Assembly (NCBI GenBank): GCA_910587155.1
Contig: CAJULA010000043.1
Location: 1-15,406, forward strand
DNA: 15,406 nucleotides
Origin: an uncultured Lachnospiraceae bacterium
GTDB taxonomy: Bacteria > Bacillota > Clostridia > Lachnospirales > Lachnospiraceae
Direction: 5' to 3'
Positions 15,370 to 15,406 of this stretch are shown here, in pieces. Position numbers and translations under genes: made by a program. The notes below the pieces were generated by a model. That model was not told where the DNA came from. It was given only the letters and a program-made list of their open reading frames with translations, and made no database searches. Numbering within the stretch: position 1 is the stretch's first letter; every line of letters begins with the position of its first letter.

Positions 15370-15402
15370 GTGCCAATGTTGTGCCGATGGTGTGCCAATT
15401 AA
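15370..15402. repeat. Three tandem 11-bp direct repeats upstream of the Tad promoter
   Basis: GTGCCAATGTT, GTGCCGATGGT and GTGCCAATTAA follow one another exactly, with the core GTGCCRAT at 15370, 15381 and 15392. In the transcribed sense they read ATTGGCAC and lie about 46-78 bases upstream of the proposed start of transcription. Spacing of about one helical turn would put bound proteins on one face of the DNA. The window ends here, so more copies may follow. A role as an activator or repressor site is inference. Confidence 0.55.
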
Positions 15403-15406
15403 AAAT

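Noticed and set aside
15370..15402. Sigma-54 promoter from TTGGCAC elements
   Set aside because: The TGGCAC match is good, but no unit is followed by TTGC at the exact spacing. The pattern arises from the 11-bp repeat itself, and a better sigma-A type extended -10 is downstream.

Overview
The window looks like a chromosomal segment of an anaerobic Firmicute of the Clostridia, most likely Lachnospiraceae. I infer this from an AT-rich parA-parB-DUF4446 block, a DUF3881-type protein (a family I know mainly from Lachnospiraceae), strong AGGAGG-type ribosome binding sites and no outer-membrane secretin in the pilus locus. No species is claimed. The window has two very different halves that meet just after a tRNA gene.

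Left half (1-6200, AT-rich, all on the + strand): two adjacent hairpins open the window. An extended -10 promoter then precedes a tightly packed run: parA/soj, parB/spo0J, a DUF4446 membrane protein, an HD-GYP signalling protein and serS, followed after a gap by a DUF3881 protein. ParA and ParB form the chromosome segregation pair. The HD-GYP protein probably degrades cyclic-di-nucleotides. The seryl-tRNA synthetase resembles archaeal enzymes in several motifs. A promoter, tRNA-Arg(CCU) and an intrinsic terminator close this half.

Right half (about 6200-15406, visibly GC-rich, all on the - strand, so transcribed from the right edge towards the tRNA): a Gram-positive Tad (tight adherence / type IVc pilus) locus. 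In transcription order it has an extended -10 promoter with three 11-bp tandem repeats upstream and a leader hairpin, two TadE/TadF-like minor pilins, a 38-codon membrane peptide, a DUF6550-like membrane-anchored protein, an internal terminator, a large secreted Cys/His/Trp-rich protein, a prepilin peptidase, a CpaB/SAF protein, a TadZ/CpaE-like ATPase, the TadA/CpaF motor ATPase, and the TadB and TadC membrane platform proteins. No Flp major pilin and no secretin are in the window.

The promoter-distal motor genes are damaged. tadA has two compensating frameshifts, tadB has two in-frame stop codons, and tadC is cut short, its frame ending inside the terminator hairpin of the tRNA gene. The upstream genes (pilins, secreted protein, peptidase, CpaB, TadZ) all read open. 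Simplest reading: a horizontally acquired Tad locus sits against tRNA-Arg, has lost the end next to the tRNA and is decaying from that side. Sequencing or assembly errors could explain the homopolymer frameshift and the sharp junction, but explain the two stop codons less well. No integrase, CRISPR array, rRNA or complete insertion sequence was seen.
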